64,000 nt of DNA from Ostreococcus mediterraneus (GCA_012295225.1 WMKK01000001.1:932628-996627); one strand, 5' to 3'. Numbered from the stretch's first letter, positions 38,160 through 46,110 are shown. Notes: a model not told the origin generated them from the letters alone. A program made the numbers and translations.

Positions 38160-38495
38160 TTATTGCACCACGCACTTGGACGCACACTTCCCAGCGGCAT
38201 CACCCGCATCTTTGGCATCCACCTTTCCATCGCGGTTGACGTCCATAGCGGCTTTGACGTCTTTTGCATCGACTTTACCATCGCCGTCGATGTCCGCCGC
38301 GGATCTCGCGGAATCGCTCGCCCGCTTGACTAGCGATTCCGCCCCGTGCACCACCTTATCCGCAACCTCATGCGTGACGTGCGCGACATTCTCCGCAATT
38401 TCACTCGCACCATGCTGGATCTTCTCCGCCAAACTCTCCTCCTTGGCCACGGGTTCGACGATGTCCCTCGTCTTCGTCTCGTCTCGTTTGCCCAT
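38160..38495 (-). CDS. Small LEA-like protein with paired EF-hand loops
   Basis: A 111-residue protein. Residues about 20-70 form an amphipathic Ala/Val/Glu/Lys-rich helix with 11-mer character (SEIAENVAHVTHEVADKVVH), as in LEA or apolipoprotein-like proteins. Two closely spaced calcium loops follow, DIDGDGKVDAKDVKA and DVNRDGKVDAKDAGDA, identical in the D-x-D/N-x-DGKVDAKD core. The spacing is dockerin-like rather than calmodulin-like. The tail has two Cys (GKCASKCVVQ). The frame is open further 5' but only to a GTG at 38567; the first ATG is at 38495. The function is unknown; calcium-dependent membrane association is a guess. It is divergent from the ADT gene. Confidence 0.65.
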   Translation of the reverse strand: MGKRDETKTRDIVEPVAKEESLAEKIQHGASEIAENVAHVTHEVADKVVHGAESLVKRASDSARSAADIDGDGKVDAKDVKAAMDVNRDGKVDAKDAGDAAGKCASKCVVQ

Positions 38496-38683
38496 GTCGT
38501 CTTCGCGCGCGTCCTCTTTCACCACCCTCTCGTCGCGCGAAAACCACTCCAAATGTTCAATCACCACCGAAAACGTATCGCGCGCTCTCTTTCCGTCGCC
38601 TCTGTCGCTCGCGTCCGTCTCGCGTCCCGCGTGCGCGCGCGCTGTGCGTCAATGTATGCCGTCTGGGCGTCTCACATGTCGCC

Positions 38684-38717
38684 CGAGCCAAAACCTGTCC
38701 CGAGCCAAAACCTGTCC
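38684..38717. repeat. 17-bp direct repeat, two perfect copies
   Basis: CGAGCCAAAACCTGTCC at 38684-38700 is repeated exactly at 38701-38717, ending 26 bp before the ADT start. Placement in the promoter/5' UTR suggests a duplicated factor site; the CCAAAACC core resembles MYB-type sites. Confidence 0.6.
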
Positions 38718-38743
38718 CCCACCGGCACTGCACGCCGCGGCTC

Positions 38744-39862
38744 ATGTCGTGCGCGGCACCCGTTCGCGCGCATTTCGCGCAGAACGCGCGCACGACGCGC
38801 GCGGCGCCCATTCGCGCGCGCTCCGGCGCGGCGCGCGCGGCGTCGACGCGTGCGCGCGCGCGAACGTGCGGTTGGAATGACACCCATGGCACCCGAGGGT
38901 CGGTGTTGGAGCTCGCGAAGTTGGCGACGTCGACGCGCGGTGACGTCGCGCGTACGCGCGCGGTAGAGCCGACGTCGTTCGCGATGGGTGGTGCGCCGTT
39001 GCGGGTGGCGTATCAGGGCGTGCCGGGGGCGTACTCGGAGGGCGCCGCGCTCGCGGCGTATCCCGACGCCGAAACCGTCCCGCACGAACAGTTTGACGAC
39101 GTCTACGCCGCGACGGAGAATTCCAGCGTCGACCGCGCGGTTTTGCCGTTTGAAAACTCGCTCGGAGGATCGATTCATCGTAATTATGATTTGATTTTTT
39201 CGCACAATTTGCACGTCGTGGGCGAGGTGTATTATCGCGTGAATCATTGTTTGTTGGCCATGCCTGGGCAGAAGATTGAAGATTTAAAGCGCGCGCAATC
39301 GCATCCACAAGCGCTGGCGCAGTGTGAAGGGTACCTGACCAACTTAGGCATGGTTCGGGAGGCGGTAGATGACACCGCGGGGGCGGCGCAGGCGATTGCT
39401 GAGGCGAAGACGATGGGCGTCGCGGCGGTGGCGAGCCGACGCGCCGCCGACTTGTACGGATTGCACGTGTACGATGAGGGCATTCAGGATGACACGTCCA
39501 ACGTCACGCGGTTCTTGGCGTTATCGCGTGAACCTATTCCACCTACGAATAGCGTCGATAAGCCGTATAAGACGTCGATTGCGTGCTCGTTGAAGGAGGG
39601 ACCAGGGGCGTTGTTCAAGGCGTTGGCGTGCTTTTCGTTGCGCGACATCAATATGACCAAGATTGAATCGCGCCCGATGCGCACGAACCCTGTGACGAGC
39701 ACTGGGGCAAAGCAGTCGATGCAGTTCTCGTATTTATTCTACATCGATATCGAGGCTAACATGGCGGATGAGAACACGCAAAATGCGCTGCGCCATCTCA
39801 ACGAGTCGGCGACGTTTCTTCGCGTGCTCGGGTCGTACCCTCGAGACTGCTCGCAGCTGTAG
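38744..39862 (+). CDS. ADT: Arogenate/prephenate dehydratase, plastid
   Basis: A 372-residue enzyme for the last steps of phenylalanine synthesis. An Ala/Arg-rich transit peptide covers about the first 80 residues. The PDT domain begins LRVAYQGVPGAYSEGAALAA and includes LPFENSLGGSIHRNYDL, SHPQALAQCEGYL, and the catalytic Thr-Arg-Phe in DDTSNVTRFLAL (about residue 258). The regulatory ACT domain follows (KTSIACSLKEGPGALFKALA, INMTKIESRPMR) with the ESRP motif of phenylalanine feedback sites. The chain is monofunctional, with no chorismate mutase. Arogenate versus prephenate preference is not resolvable by eye, but plastid forms in the green lineage are usually ADT. The two 17-bp direct repeats lie just upstream. 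Confidence 0.93.
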   Translation: MSCAAPVRAHFAQNARTTRAAPIRARSGAARAASTRARARTCGWNDTHGTRGSVLELAKLATSTRGDVARTRAVEPTSFAMGGAPLRVAYQGVPGAYSEGAALAAYPDAETVPHEQFDDVYAATENSSVDRAVLPFENSLGGSIHRNYDLIFSHNLHVVGEVYYRVNHCLLAMPGQKIEDLKRAQSHPQALAQCEGYLTNLGMVREAVDDTAGAAQAIAEAKTMGVAAVASRRAADLYGLHVYDEGIQDDTSNVTRFLALSREPIPPTNSVDKPYKTSIACSLKEGPGALFKALACFSLRDINMTKIESRPMRTNPVTSTGAKQSMQFSYLFYIDIEANMADENTQNALRHLNESATFLRVLGSYPRDCSQL

Positions 39863-39977
39863 ATAATTATTAGACATTTTAGGAATGAAAATGCATTTGC
39901 TTCTTCGATAAGAATTAAAATTTGTACATGGTGTTTGTGTGTAAAGCGCTTAAAAAGAATGCTGCCTAGTAGTGCGT

Positions 39978-41861
39978 TCATTCGCTCAAAAAGTCTAATT
40001 TTTGCAAATCGATGCCGGCGTCAGCGGCGGAATCGCGAAGCGCCTTGACGTGCACGGGACCAATCGACCCCGCGCTCTTCAGCGCGCTTATGTTCTTAAT
40101 GACCAGCTCTTTAACGCTCGCGTCAAAGTTGTACCGCTCGAACGTGGAGACGCCCCACACAGAGTGCACGAGCGCTTGCGGGTCCACCGGTTTCGCGCTG
40201 TCCTTGGAGTAGATGCGATTGACCAAGCGCGCCGTGTCCTTGGAATCGGGCTCGACACCCAAGCGTCCACACGCCCAAAGTACGCCCGCGGCACCGGTAC
40301 GTCCAACTTTGCCGGCTTCTGCCCGACGACCGGCTTCGCGAAGGAGTTTTGCGAAATCTGCCGACGCGCCGAGCGTCGGCGAACCCATGACGCCAAACGC
40401 CCAAAGCACGTGCGTGAGCGCGGTGCCGTCAAGCTTACCCGTCTCATTAGCCACTGTGTTCAAGATGTACTCCAACACGCGCGGTGCAGGTGGGCAGTCG
40501 AGTATGGCGAGCGACCAAGATAAATTGGCGAGTTGGTAGGGTGAAAACGTACTCATCGTGCTCACCGCTTGGTCCAACATTGCGACGACGACGGGCGTGG
40601 GTTTGTCCGATGGTGGTAAATATCGCGTCCATCGCGCGTAAGCCCACAACATGTTCACCACATCAGGCGATCGGAAGTCTTTTGCGACAACGAGAGATCG
40701 ATCAGCGACAGCCTTGAGCAATTTGCTTCTCGGCTTGTGTCCGAGCACCGCGAGCGCCCAGAGCGTCGTGCTCAGGTTCTTCGCCTCGGCGGTCGACGCC
40801 TGCGACGACGCTCGAGCGGCGAGGGACTCCAACATCGCCGGGCTCGTGGGGTAGTCCAACCTCGCCAGCGCCCAGAGCGCATTCGACACGCCCTGCATGG
40901 ACATTTCGCACGCCATGCGATCAACCATGTTCATCAACGTCTGAAATCGAGCGTCGCCAAAAAGCGCGTTTCGATCCGCGCTCTTCGTCTTACCAGGAAT
41001 CGTCTGCGTCGTCAACCGCGCCACGCGATGCAACGCCGTCGACGCGTTCACCTTATTAAATACCTCCTCTTGCTCTTCAACCATGGTCAAGATGAACTCC
41101 ACGTCCGCCGCATCCATCAAATCCCCTTGCAAGTCTTTAGCCCTGTCGAGCAACCTAATGCTCAACGCCGCGCGCATGCGATACTCACTCGGCAACGCCA
41201 GCTTATGATACGCCCACCGCCTATGCTCCAACCCAACCTTATCAAGTTGTTGCACCCCACCCTCGACCATCTCAAGCAACGTCGCAAACCTAGAATCCGC
41301 AGCGATATGTTTCGCCTCGCTCCTCCGTAAACGCCCCGCGCGAGACGTCAACAACCTCGAAATCCTATACATCGCCGTCACACTATTCACCGCATTAAAC
41401 CCTTCCCCATCGCGCGCGACGACATCAAGCACCTCCCACGCGCTCTCACACGCGCCAATCTCATCCTGAATCTCACGCGCGCGACGTCGACGGACATTCA
41501 TTTCCCCCGCGCGCGGTTCGCCCTCGCGTCGTCTTCGCCCAACGCTCTCCAGCCCATCCTCGCCCTCCCTCGACCTCGCGCGCGTCTCGCCGTCGTCATC
41601 CACGTCCCGGCGCATCGCAGACGACCCATCGATCGCGCGCGAGACCGCGCCGCGCGCCCGGCTCGCGCCGTGCGAGAGAGGATCCCACGCGCGCGAGGCG
41701 CGCGACCCTCGCGGCGTTCCCACCCGCGGCGCGCCGCGCGTCGCGAATCCCCCCACGGCGACGGGTCCGCGCGTCGGCGGCGACGATGACGACACGGCCG
41801 TCGTCGTCGTCGCCGTCGCGAGCGACGCGCGCGCGGCGGCGTGCGCGGCGGCGGCGTGCAT
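39978..41861 (-). CDS. Organelle FASTK/octotricopeptide-like helical repeat protein
   Basis: A 627-residue protein with a long, basic, Ala/Arg-rich targeting and linker region (about 160 residues) followed by tandem 35-40-residue helical repeats. Repeats carry the marks 'LSTTLWALAVLGHKPRSKLL', 'VVNMLWAYARWTRY', 'LANLSWSLAILDCP', 'LTHVLWAFGVMGSP' and 'GVLWACGRLGV', i.e. the LWA(L/F/Y)A core of FAST-kinase-like, OPR and RAP-family RNA-binding proteins of algal plastids and of apicomplexans. I see no clear RAP domain at the C-terminus. Expected role: sequence-specific RNA processing, stability or translation in plastid or mitochondrion. It is divergent from TAF10 with 127 bp between the starts. 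Confidence 0.78.
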   Translation of the reverse strand: MHAAAAHAAARASLATATTTTAVSSSSPPTRGPVAVGGFATRGAPRVGTPRGSRASRAWDPLSHGASRARGAVSRAIDGSSAMRRDVDDDGETRARSREGEDGLESVGRRRREGEPRAGEMNVRRRRAREIQDEIGACESAWEVLDVVARDGEGFNAVNSVTAMYRISRLLTSRAGRLRRSEAKHIAADSRFATLLEMVEGGVQQLDKVGLEHRRWAYHKLALPSEYRMRAALSIRLLDRAKDLQGDLMDAADVEFILTMVEEQEEVFNKVNASTALHRVARLTTQTIPGKTKSADRNALFGDARFQTLMNMVDRMACEMSMQGVSNALWALARLDYPTSPAMLESLAARASSQASTAEAKNLSTTLWALAVLGHKPRSKLLKAVADRSLVVAKDFRSPDVVNMLWAYARWTRYLPPSDKPTPVVVAMLDQAVSTMSTFSPYQLANLSWSLAILDCPPAPRVLEYILNTVANETGKLDGTALTHVLWAFGVMGSPTLGASADFAKLLREAGRRAEAGKVGRTGAAGVLWACGRLGVEPDSKDTARLVNRIYSKDSAKPVDPQALVHSVWGVSTFERYNFDASVKELVIKNISALKSAGSIGPVHVKALRDSAADAGIDLQKLDFLSE

Positions 41862-41988
41862 GATGTGACGCGCGCTGGCGGCGGCGGCGGCGACGACCTG
41901 GGACAGTGTACGAGATGACGGATTTTGTTTTTAAAGCGCGCGCGACGATGCGATGCGACGCGTCGTCGCGCGGTGTCGTCAGCGCGCG

Positions 41989-42644
41989 ATGCCGCCGAAG
42001 GACGCGACGAGGACGACGGGCGAGGGCGGCGGTGCCGCCGCGGACGACGACGGGGAGTATCCGGGCGTGCCCGGGGTGCCGCGCGCGGAGGTGGATGCGT
42101 TTTTGGAGGATTTGGATTCGTTTCAACCGATTGTGCGTGCGATGCGATGCGATGGGATGGGTTGGGTTGGGTTGGGATGACGTTGGGTGTCGTGTCTTTC
42201 GCGTTCTCTCGCGCTGCGTGCGCGTGCTCGGTGCGTACTGACGCGCGTGGTGTGTGTGTCGTCGTCGTCGAACAGATTCCAGACGAGTTGACGAATCATT
42301 ACTTGAAGAGCGCGGGAATCGCAGAGCCGGATACGCGGGTGACGCGTTTGATTTCCTTGGCGACGCAGAGATTCGTGCAACAGGTGGCCGATGATGCGTA
42401 TAGGTGTGCGGTGCAGCGTAATCAGGCGCAGATTAAGGAGAAGAAGGAGAAAGGGTACGATACGCGCGACAAGCGCATCGTGTTAGAAAACGAAGACTTA
42501 GCCGCGGCGTTGAAGGATTACGGCGTAAACTTTCACAAAGCGCCATATTTCGTCGGCGCAGTACCGGTGGATGAAATCGAAGACGCTTCGACGGAGGATG
42601 GCGCGGGCGACGCGGCGGCGAAGAAGCGCAAGGCGCGTCGGTGA
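41989..42644 (+). CDS. TAF10: TFIID/SAGA subunit TAF10
   Basis: Reconstructed 170-residue protein in two exons, 41989-42132 and 42276-42644. The join is phase 0 and fuses LEDLDSFQPI to IPDELTNHYLKSAGI, giving the TAF10 histone-fold start without a gap. Then TRVTRLISLATQRFVQQVAD and AYRCAVQRNQAQIKEKKEKG, with the C-terminal DLAAALKDYGVNFHKAPYFVG block. TAF10 is a histone-fold subunit shared by TFIID and SAGA. Short acidic/Gly-rich N-terminus, Lys-rich tail (KKRKARR). The intron has donor GTGCGT and branch CTGAC; it also contains a G-tract repeat described in the findings. Confidence 0.95.
42133..42275 (+). other. Predicted 143-nt intron of TAF10
   Basis: Donor GTGCGT after ATT (Ile48), CTGAC near 42237, acceptor CGAACAG. 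It carries (GCGAT)n and five GGG tracts (42154-42176). Confidence 0.9.
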
Positions 42645-42731
42645 GAGAACGCGTCCCCGTCTCAAAGACTCGCGCCCCTTCATCTAGGTCGTTCACACCC
42701 CACATCGTTGTTAATATTTGTACACATGCGA

Positions 42732-42737
42732 ATTACA
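42732..42737 (-). terminator. TGTAAT poly(A)-signal candidate of the COX7C-like gene
   Basis: ATTACA on the plus strand, 35 nt after the stop at 42772, in the 127-bp gap convergent with TAF10. Confidence 0.5.
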
Positions 42738-42771
42738 AACAGGACAAACTCGCGCTCCTTTAATTGTGTGT

Positions 42772-43155
42772 TTACGCCTTCGCCTTACTTTGCTGGAACT
42801 GGATGGCGTAGATTGGAATGTACCCGCCGATCAACACCACCGCGGCGGTCGCGACGCCGAACACCAACTTGCGGTTCTTCGTCGCGCCCACGTCGTACAT
42901 GTGCTTGGCATGAATATACGCCTACACGCATCGCGTCACACACACATCGGGTCAGTGCGCCATCGCGAACGCGCGAACGCGCGGAAACGACCAACGTAAA
43001 AATATCAAACCTAAGATATCGCGCTCGATCGCACGCGCGTCGCGTCGACGTACCGGCTCATCCGCGCCCCCGAACGCGCGAGGCGTGGCACGGAACGCGC
43101 GTTGTCCGAGCGTTTTCGCAGCTTGGCGCCCGATCACGGCGGAGGCGGCGAACAT
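42772..43155 (-). CDS. Small mitochondrial single-helix protein, COX7C-like, two exons
   Basis: An 83-residue protein not visible as one open frame. Exon 1, 43155-43054, encodes 34 residues with a mitochondrial-type presequence (MFAASAVIGRQAAKTLGQRA, then FRATPRAFGGADEP). Exon 2, 42921-42772, encodes AYIHAKHMYDVGATKNRKLV followed by one hydrophobic helix (FGVATAAVVLIGGYIPIYAI) and ends QFQQSKAKA. The join is phase 0; donor GTACGT, branch CTGAC, acceptor GTGTAG. Presequence, soluble N-face, single helix with Pro and a short basic tail match the plan of nuclear cytochrome-oxidase small subunits, COX7C in particular; this is pattern-level evidence. The neighbour sharing its promoter is COX16, a cytochrome-oxidase assembly factor, which supports the idea. 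Confidence 0.72.
42922..43053 (-). other. Predicted 132-nt intron of the COX7C-like gene
   Basis: Donor GTACGT, CTGAC about 35 nt before the acceptor, acceptor GTGTAG. Phase-0 join. Confidence 0.78.
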
Positions 43156-43188
43156 GGCGTGCGTTCGAATGCGACGCGCGCGCGACTG

Positions 43189-43201
43189 TGACGTTGCGTC
43201 A
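43189..43201. promoter_or_regulatory. Palindromic TGACG element between COX7C-like and COX16
   Basis: TGACGTTGCGTCA: two inverted TGACG half-sites three bases apart (bZIP-type). The centre (43195) is within a few bases of the midpoint (43199) between the two divergent start codons at 43155 and 43243. Confidence 0.5.
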
Positions 43202-43242
43202 GTGTCCGGCGCGCGTCAAAGCCGTCGCCCACGCGCGGTGCG

Positions 43243-43509
43243 ATGTCCACCGCGAGCTCGCGGTTCGTCGCGCAGGCGGTGCCTTTCGTCGCGCTCGTGG
43301 CGTTTGGTTCGTTCGGGCTCAGCGCGCTCGTGCGCGGACGCTTAGAGGTGCGCGATGCGTTGCAAGAGGTGGATGACTTGCGCGCGCCGGTGCGCACGCA
43401 GCGCAGTCGACGCGCAAAGGCAAAGTTTGATGTGGATGTCGAGCGCGCGAGGTTGACGGAGAAGAATGAGGAGTATGAGATGAAGCCGGTGTGGCGACCG
43501 CCGGAGTAG
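43243..43509 (+). CDS. COX16: Cytochrome c oxidase assembly protein COX16
   Basis: An 88-residue mitochondrial inner-membrane protein. One hydrophobic helix near the N-terminus with the family pattern AVPFVALVAFGSFGLSALVR, then a charged helix (GRLEVRDALQEVDDLRAP) and the C-terminal ERARLTEKNEEYEMKPVWRP, which matches the end of the COX16 domain (L..EYE...... W.N.R.PRP-like). COX16 helps metallate and insert COX2 in the assembly of complex IV. Only 87 bp separate its start from that of the COX7C-like gene. The 222 bp after its stop hold no gene. Confidence 0.85.
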   Translation: MSTASSRFVAQAVPFVALVAFGSFGLSALVRGRLEVRDALQEVDDLRAPVRTQRSRRAKAKFDVDVERARLTEKNEEYEMKPVWRPPE

Positions 43510-43731
43510 GTGGGGGCGACGAGAGGCGTTGAGAGGAGACGCGCGCCAGACGACGGGACGTTGGGACGTCGCGCGCGCGGTAGGTAGGTGATAGCGATAG
43601 GCGCGACGATGATGGGTTGATTTGTTGTAATAATACAGATGTGTTGTAGATTATGTTAAAAGCGAGCGTACACTCGGTGACACTAAGCTGCCACCGATGC
43701 TAAATGAGTTTTTGTTTTGAAGCTTGGTAAA
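43510..43731. other. 222-bp convergent intergenic region
   Basis: 3' flanks of COX16 and the J-protein/ferredoxin gene. TTGTTGTAATAATAC near 43621 carries TGTAAT on the plus strand, 110 nt after the COX16 stop. Otherwise empty. Confidence 0.35.
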
Positions 43732-44989
43732 TTAACGCGCCGGCGCCGCGGTTTGTTGTTCTTCAGCGTCGGCTACTTGCTCGTCGTAATCGTCCTCATC
43801 GTCCTCATCGTACGACATGAGCCAGTCTTCATTCATGTCGTCACGCGAGCCGGGTGAGTCATAAATCACCACAGAACGCTCGAGAGGAATCGTCGAGCGA
43901 GACTTTGCGTAACTGCGTCGGCGCGTTCGATCAAACGCCACCCCGGTGCGCTCGGTCCAGCGCGTGCGAATAGCATCGGCGCTCTTGCGATAGGCGCGTT
44001 TTTGTGACTCCGATACGTTTGCCGTTTTCTCAGCCTCGCTCATACGGCGTCGTTCTTCGGCGAGCTCTTCTGCGCGACGGTCAATCTTACGCTGGCGTTG
44101 CTTCATAAAGGACGCCGACGCCTCAAACGGGTCGAGGACGTTACCGGTTTGACTTTGCATGATGCCCACGCTCACCTTTTCAAAGTTGACCGTGACGTGC
44201 TCCAAGAACGGCAATTGCTCCTTTTTCACCCAGTGAATGCAATCCACAGGGCATGAATCTATTTTTAAACGCGCGGTCCTCGCCGTCAGTCTATGACATA
44301 AAATCAAAAATCAAAATCGCGACGCGGCGCCGAGGCACCAAATCCATCGCATCGCATCGCATCGCATCGCACTCAAAGTCACCCAACGCACCAATCGCAC
44401 ACTGAATATCATCCTCTGTGTTCAACCACTGCGCAAAAACGCGACTACGTCCGTAATCCTCATTCATGCGAAACGTCGCCGGCGCCTGCCACACGCACTG
44501 CTTGCACCCGATGCACGTAAACTCATCCACAAACACCGCTCTATCCTCCCCAGGTTTCGCCTTACGCGTCGTCCACTTCGAATACGCCACACCCGTAAAC
44601 CCATCCTCGTCATCCTCGCGCTGTTGCGCCAAATCCGCGTCGTGTAACGCCCGAAGTTCAGGATTTTTTAATATCGCGTACGCCTCGTTCAACAACACGC
44701 ACATATCGTGCCCTTCCTCATCCCCGCTCACGTCCGGGTGACACTCCATGGCGAACGAATAATACGCCCGTTTAATCGTCGCCAAATCCGCGTCATCGCT
44801 CACGCCCAAGAGCTCGTAAAAGTCCACAATCTTCGCCTCTTCGCGCTGCGCCAGACCCTTCACGCGCACCCCCATCGCCCTCGCGCCTGCGCTCGTCCGC
44901 GCCGTCGCGCGCGCGCGAGACGCGGCGACCGACGCGGCGGTGGTCATCGTCGCAGTCGCGCTCGCGTTCGTCGACGACATCGCGCGCAT
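43732..44989 (-). CDS. Plastid J-domain protein with 4Fe-4S ferredoxin domain, two exons
   Basis: A reconstructed 374-residue chloroplast DNAJ-ferredoxin protein (type of Chlamydomonas CDJ3-5 and Arabidopsis DJC76/77). Exon 1 (44989-44392) has an Ala/Ser/Arg transit peptide, a J domain (FYELLGVSDDADLATIKRAY, then HPD in MECHPDVSGDE) and the first cluster motif CIGCKQCVWQAP. Exon 2 (44258-43732) supplies DSCPVDCIHWVKKEQLPFLE, so the bacterial-ferredoxin Cys set is completed only after splicing (codon split ATT-G/AT). The C-terminal half is a charged helix and an acidic tail (YDEDDEDDYDEQVADAEE). Known members bind redox-active clusters and stromal HSP70. The start is 44989 (or 44980). It is divergent from the SARNP-like gene. 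Confidence 0.92.
44259..44391 (-). other. Predicted 133-nt intron of the J-protein/ferredoxin gene
   Basis: Donor GTGCGT, ACTGAC about 30 nt before the acceptor, acceptor AAAATAG, phase 1. It contains a (GCGAT)n pentamer run (44344-44371). Confidence 0.88.
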
Positions 44990-45065
44990 CGGCACGCGCG
45001 CGTCGGCGATTGACGGGCGATGGGAGATATCTTCGTCCCGAAACCGGGTCTGTGGGGGGTCGTGT

Positions 45066-45087
45066 CCTGGTCGTGATTGGTCGTTTG
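45066..45087. promoter_or_regulatory. 22-bp CCAAT-type element, copy 1
   Basis: Core CTGGTCGTGATTGGTCGTTT (45067-45086); the complement contains GACCAATCA, an NF-Y-like CCAAT box. It lies in the 180-bp divergent promoter between the J-protein/ferredoxin and SARNP-like genes. The same 22 bp, with one mismatch, occur at 60986-61007. Confidence 0.6.
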
Positions 45088-45169
45088 TCCCTTTCAAGGG
45101 TGGCGAAGAAAAGGGTGGAGAAGTCTGTCCCAGCGCTTCACACGACGACGCCACGGCACGACGACGACG

Positions 45170-46072
45170 ATGAGCGACATGGATGTGAAGAAAATGAAAG
45201 TACAGGTACGCGCGAGTCGTTCGATGCGCGGCGCGGCGCCGCGGGGCGGGGTGAGAGATCGGCGCGGGGAGGATTCTCGAATGGGTGGTTGTTTGAAATT
45301 GTGTGCATTAATTGGCAGGTACCGATGCGCGAGCGCGCGTTTCGGGCGTTGGATGGGTGCGCGTGGGCGTATGTGTGATACTGACGAACATATGGTGTGT
45401 GCTGATGTGGTGCGTGGCGCGTAGGAACTCCGGGATGAGCTTGAGAAGCGTGGGTTGGATACATCTGGGTTGAAGAATCAGCTCGTCGAGCGGTTGGAGG
45501 AGGCGCTCGGGGGCGGCGAAGGCGCTGGCGACGTCGAGGAGGAGTTGGAGGACATACCGGACGTGGAAGTATCAGCAGCAGATAAGGCGAAGCTTGCGGC
45601 GCTGGATAAGAAGGAACCGGCAGTAGCGGCGACGAAGACGGAAGCGCCAAAGAAAGAGTTGCCCAAGCCGAAAAAGTCAGACGACGAGCGCAAGAAGGAG
45701 CTCGCGGCGGAGAAGAAAAAGGCGGATGAAGCGTTCGTAGCGGATTTGAAGCGCAGAAAAGAGCGCGCTGAGAAGTTTGGGCTGCCGTTTGCGATGAATG
45801 ACCAGGAGCGCACGCGTGTGCGTAACGCTGGTGCGGCCAAGGATTTTGGGTTGGCTGACGCCGCGCCCGAAGCCAAAAAGGAAAACAAGCCGCTTCAAAA
45901 GTCAGCCGAGCAGTTGAAGAAAGAAAAAGAGGCGTTCGATGCCAAGCTCAAGGCGCGCGCTGAACGATTCGGCGATGCGCTGAAGCCGTTGCCCAAAGCG
46001 ACACCGATCTACGATTCCGCGAAACGTCCGGGTGACGCGCTCGTCGGTAACGCGCCGAAGAAGACTGCTTAA
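45170..46072 (+). CDS. SAP-domain mRNP protein, SARNP/CIP29/THO1-like, two exons
   Basis: A 227-residue nuclear protein. Exon 1 (45170-45205) encodes MSDMDVKKMKVQ; exon 2 (45425-46072) starts ELRDELEKRGLDTSGLKNQL. The splice thus rebuilds a full SAP DNA/RNA-binding motif (about residues 9-43). The rest is acidic then Lys/Ala-rich, with two copies of a short 'RAE(K/R)FG' element (KERAEKFGLPFAM and KARAERFGDAL), as in SARNP/THO1/MOS11 proteins, which bind mRNPs and the TREX helicase in mRNA export. The intron is 219 nt with donor GTACGC and CTGAC near 45378. The 3' gap to HemW is just 38 bp. Confidence 0.87.
45206..45424 (+). other. Predicted 219-nt intron of the SARNP-like gene
   Basis: Donor GTACGC after CAG, ATACTGAC near 45378, acceptor GCGTAG. 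Phase 0; joins KVQ to ELRDELEKRG within the SAP motif. Confidence 0.88.
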
Positions 46073-46084
46073 AAGTCTGTCGCT

Positions 46085-46090
46085 TGTAAT
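46085..46090 (+). terminator. TGTAAT poly(A)-signal candidate in a 38-bp convergent gap
   Basis: It sits in TTGTAATACAA (46084-46094), an interrupted palindrome, 12 nt after the SARNP stop and about 20 nt from the HemW stop on the other strand. Both transcripts must end inside each other's 3' region. Confidence 0.5.
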
Positions 46091-46110
46091 ACAAAGTTCA
46101 ATACGCCTAC

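Noticed and set aside
42133-42275. TAF10 read straight through into an in-frame stop, or started after the intron
   Set aside because: Removing the GTGCGT...CAG segment joins the histone fold without loss; the two partial frames each lack half of it.
42708-43376. A 222-codon plus-strand frame downstream of TAF10
   Set aside because: Arg-rich nonsense translation that overlaps both exons of the COX7C-like gene and the COX16 start.
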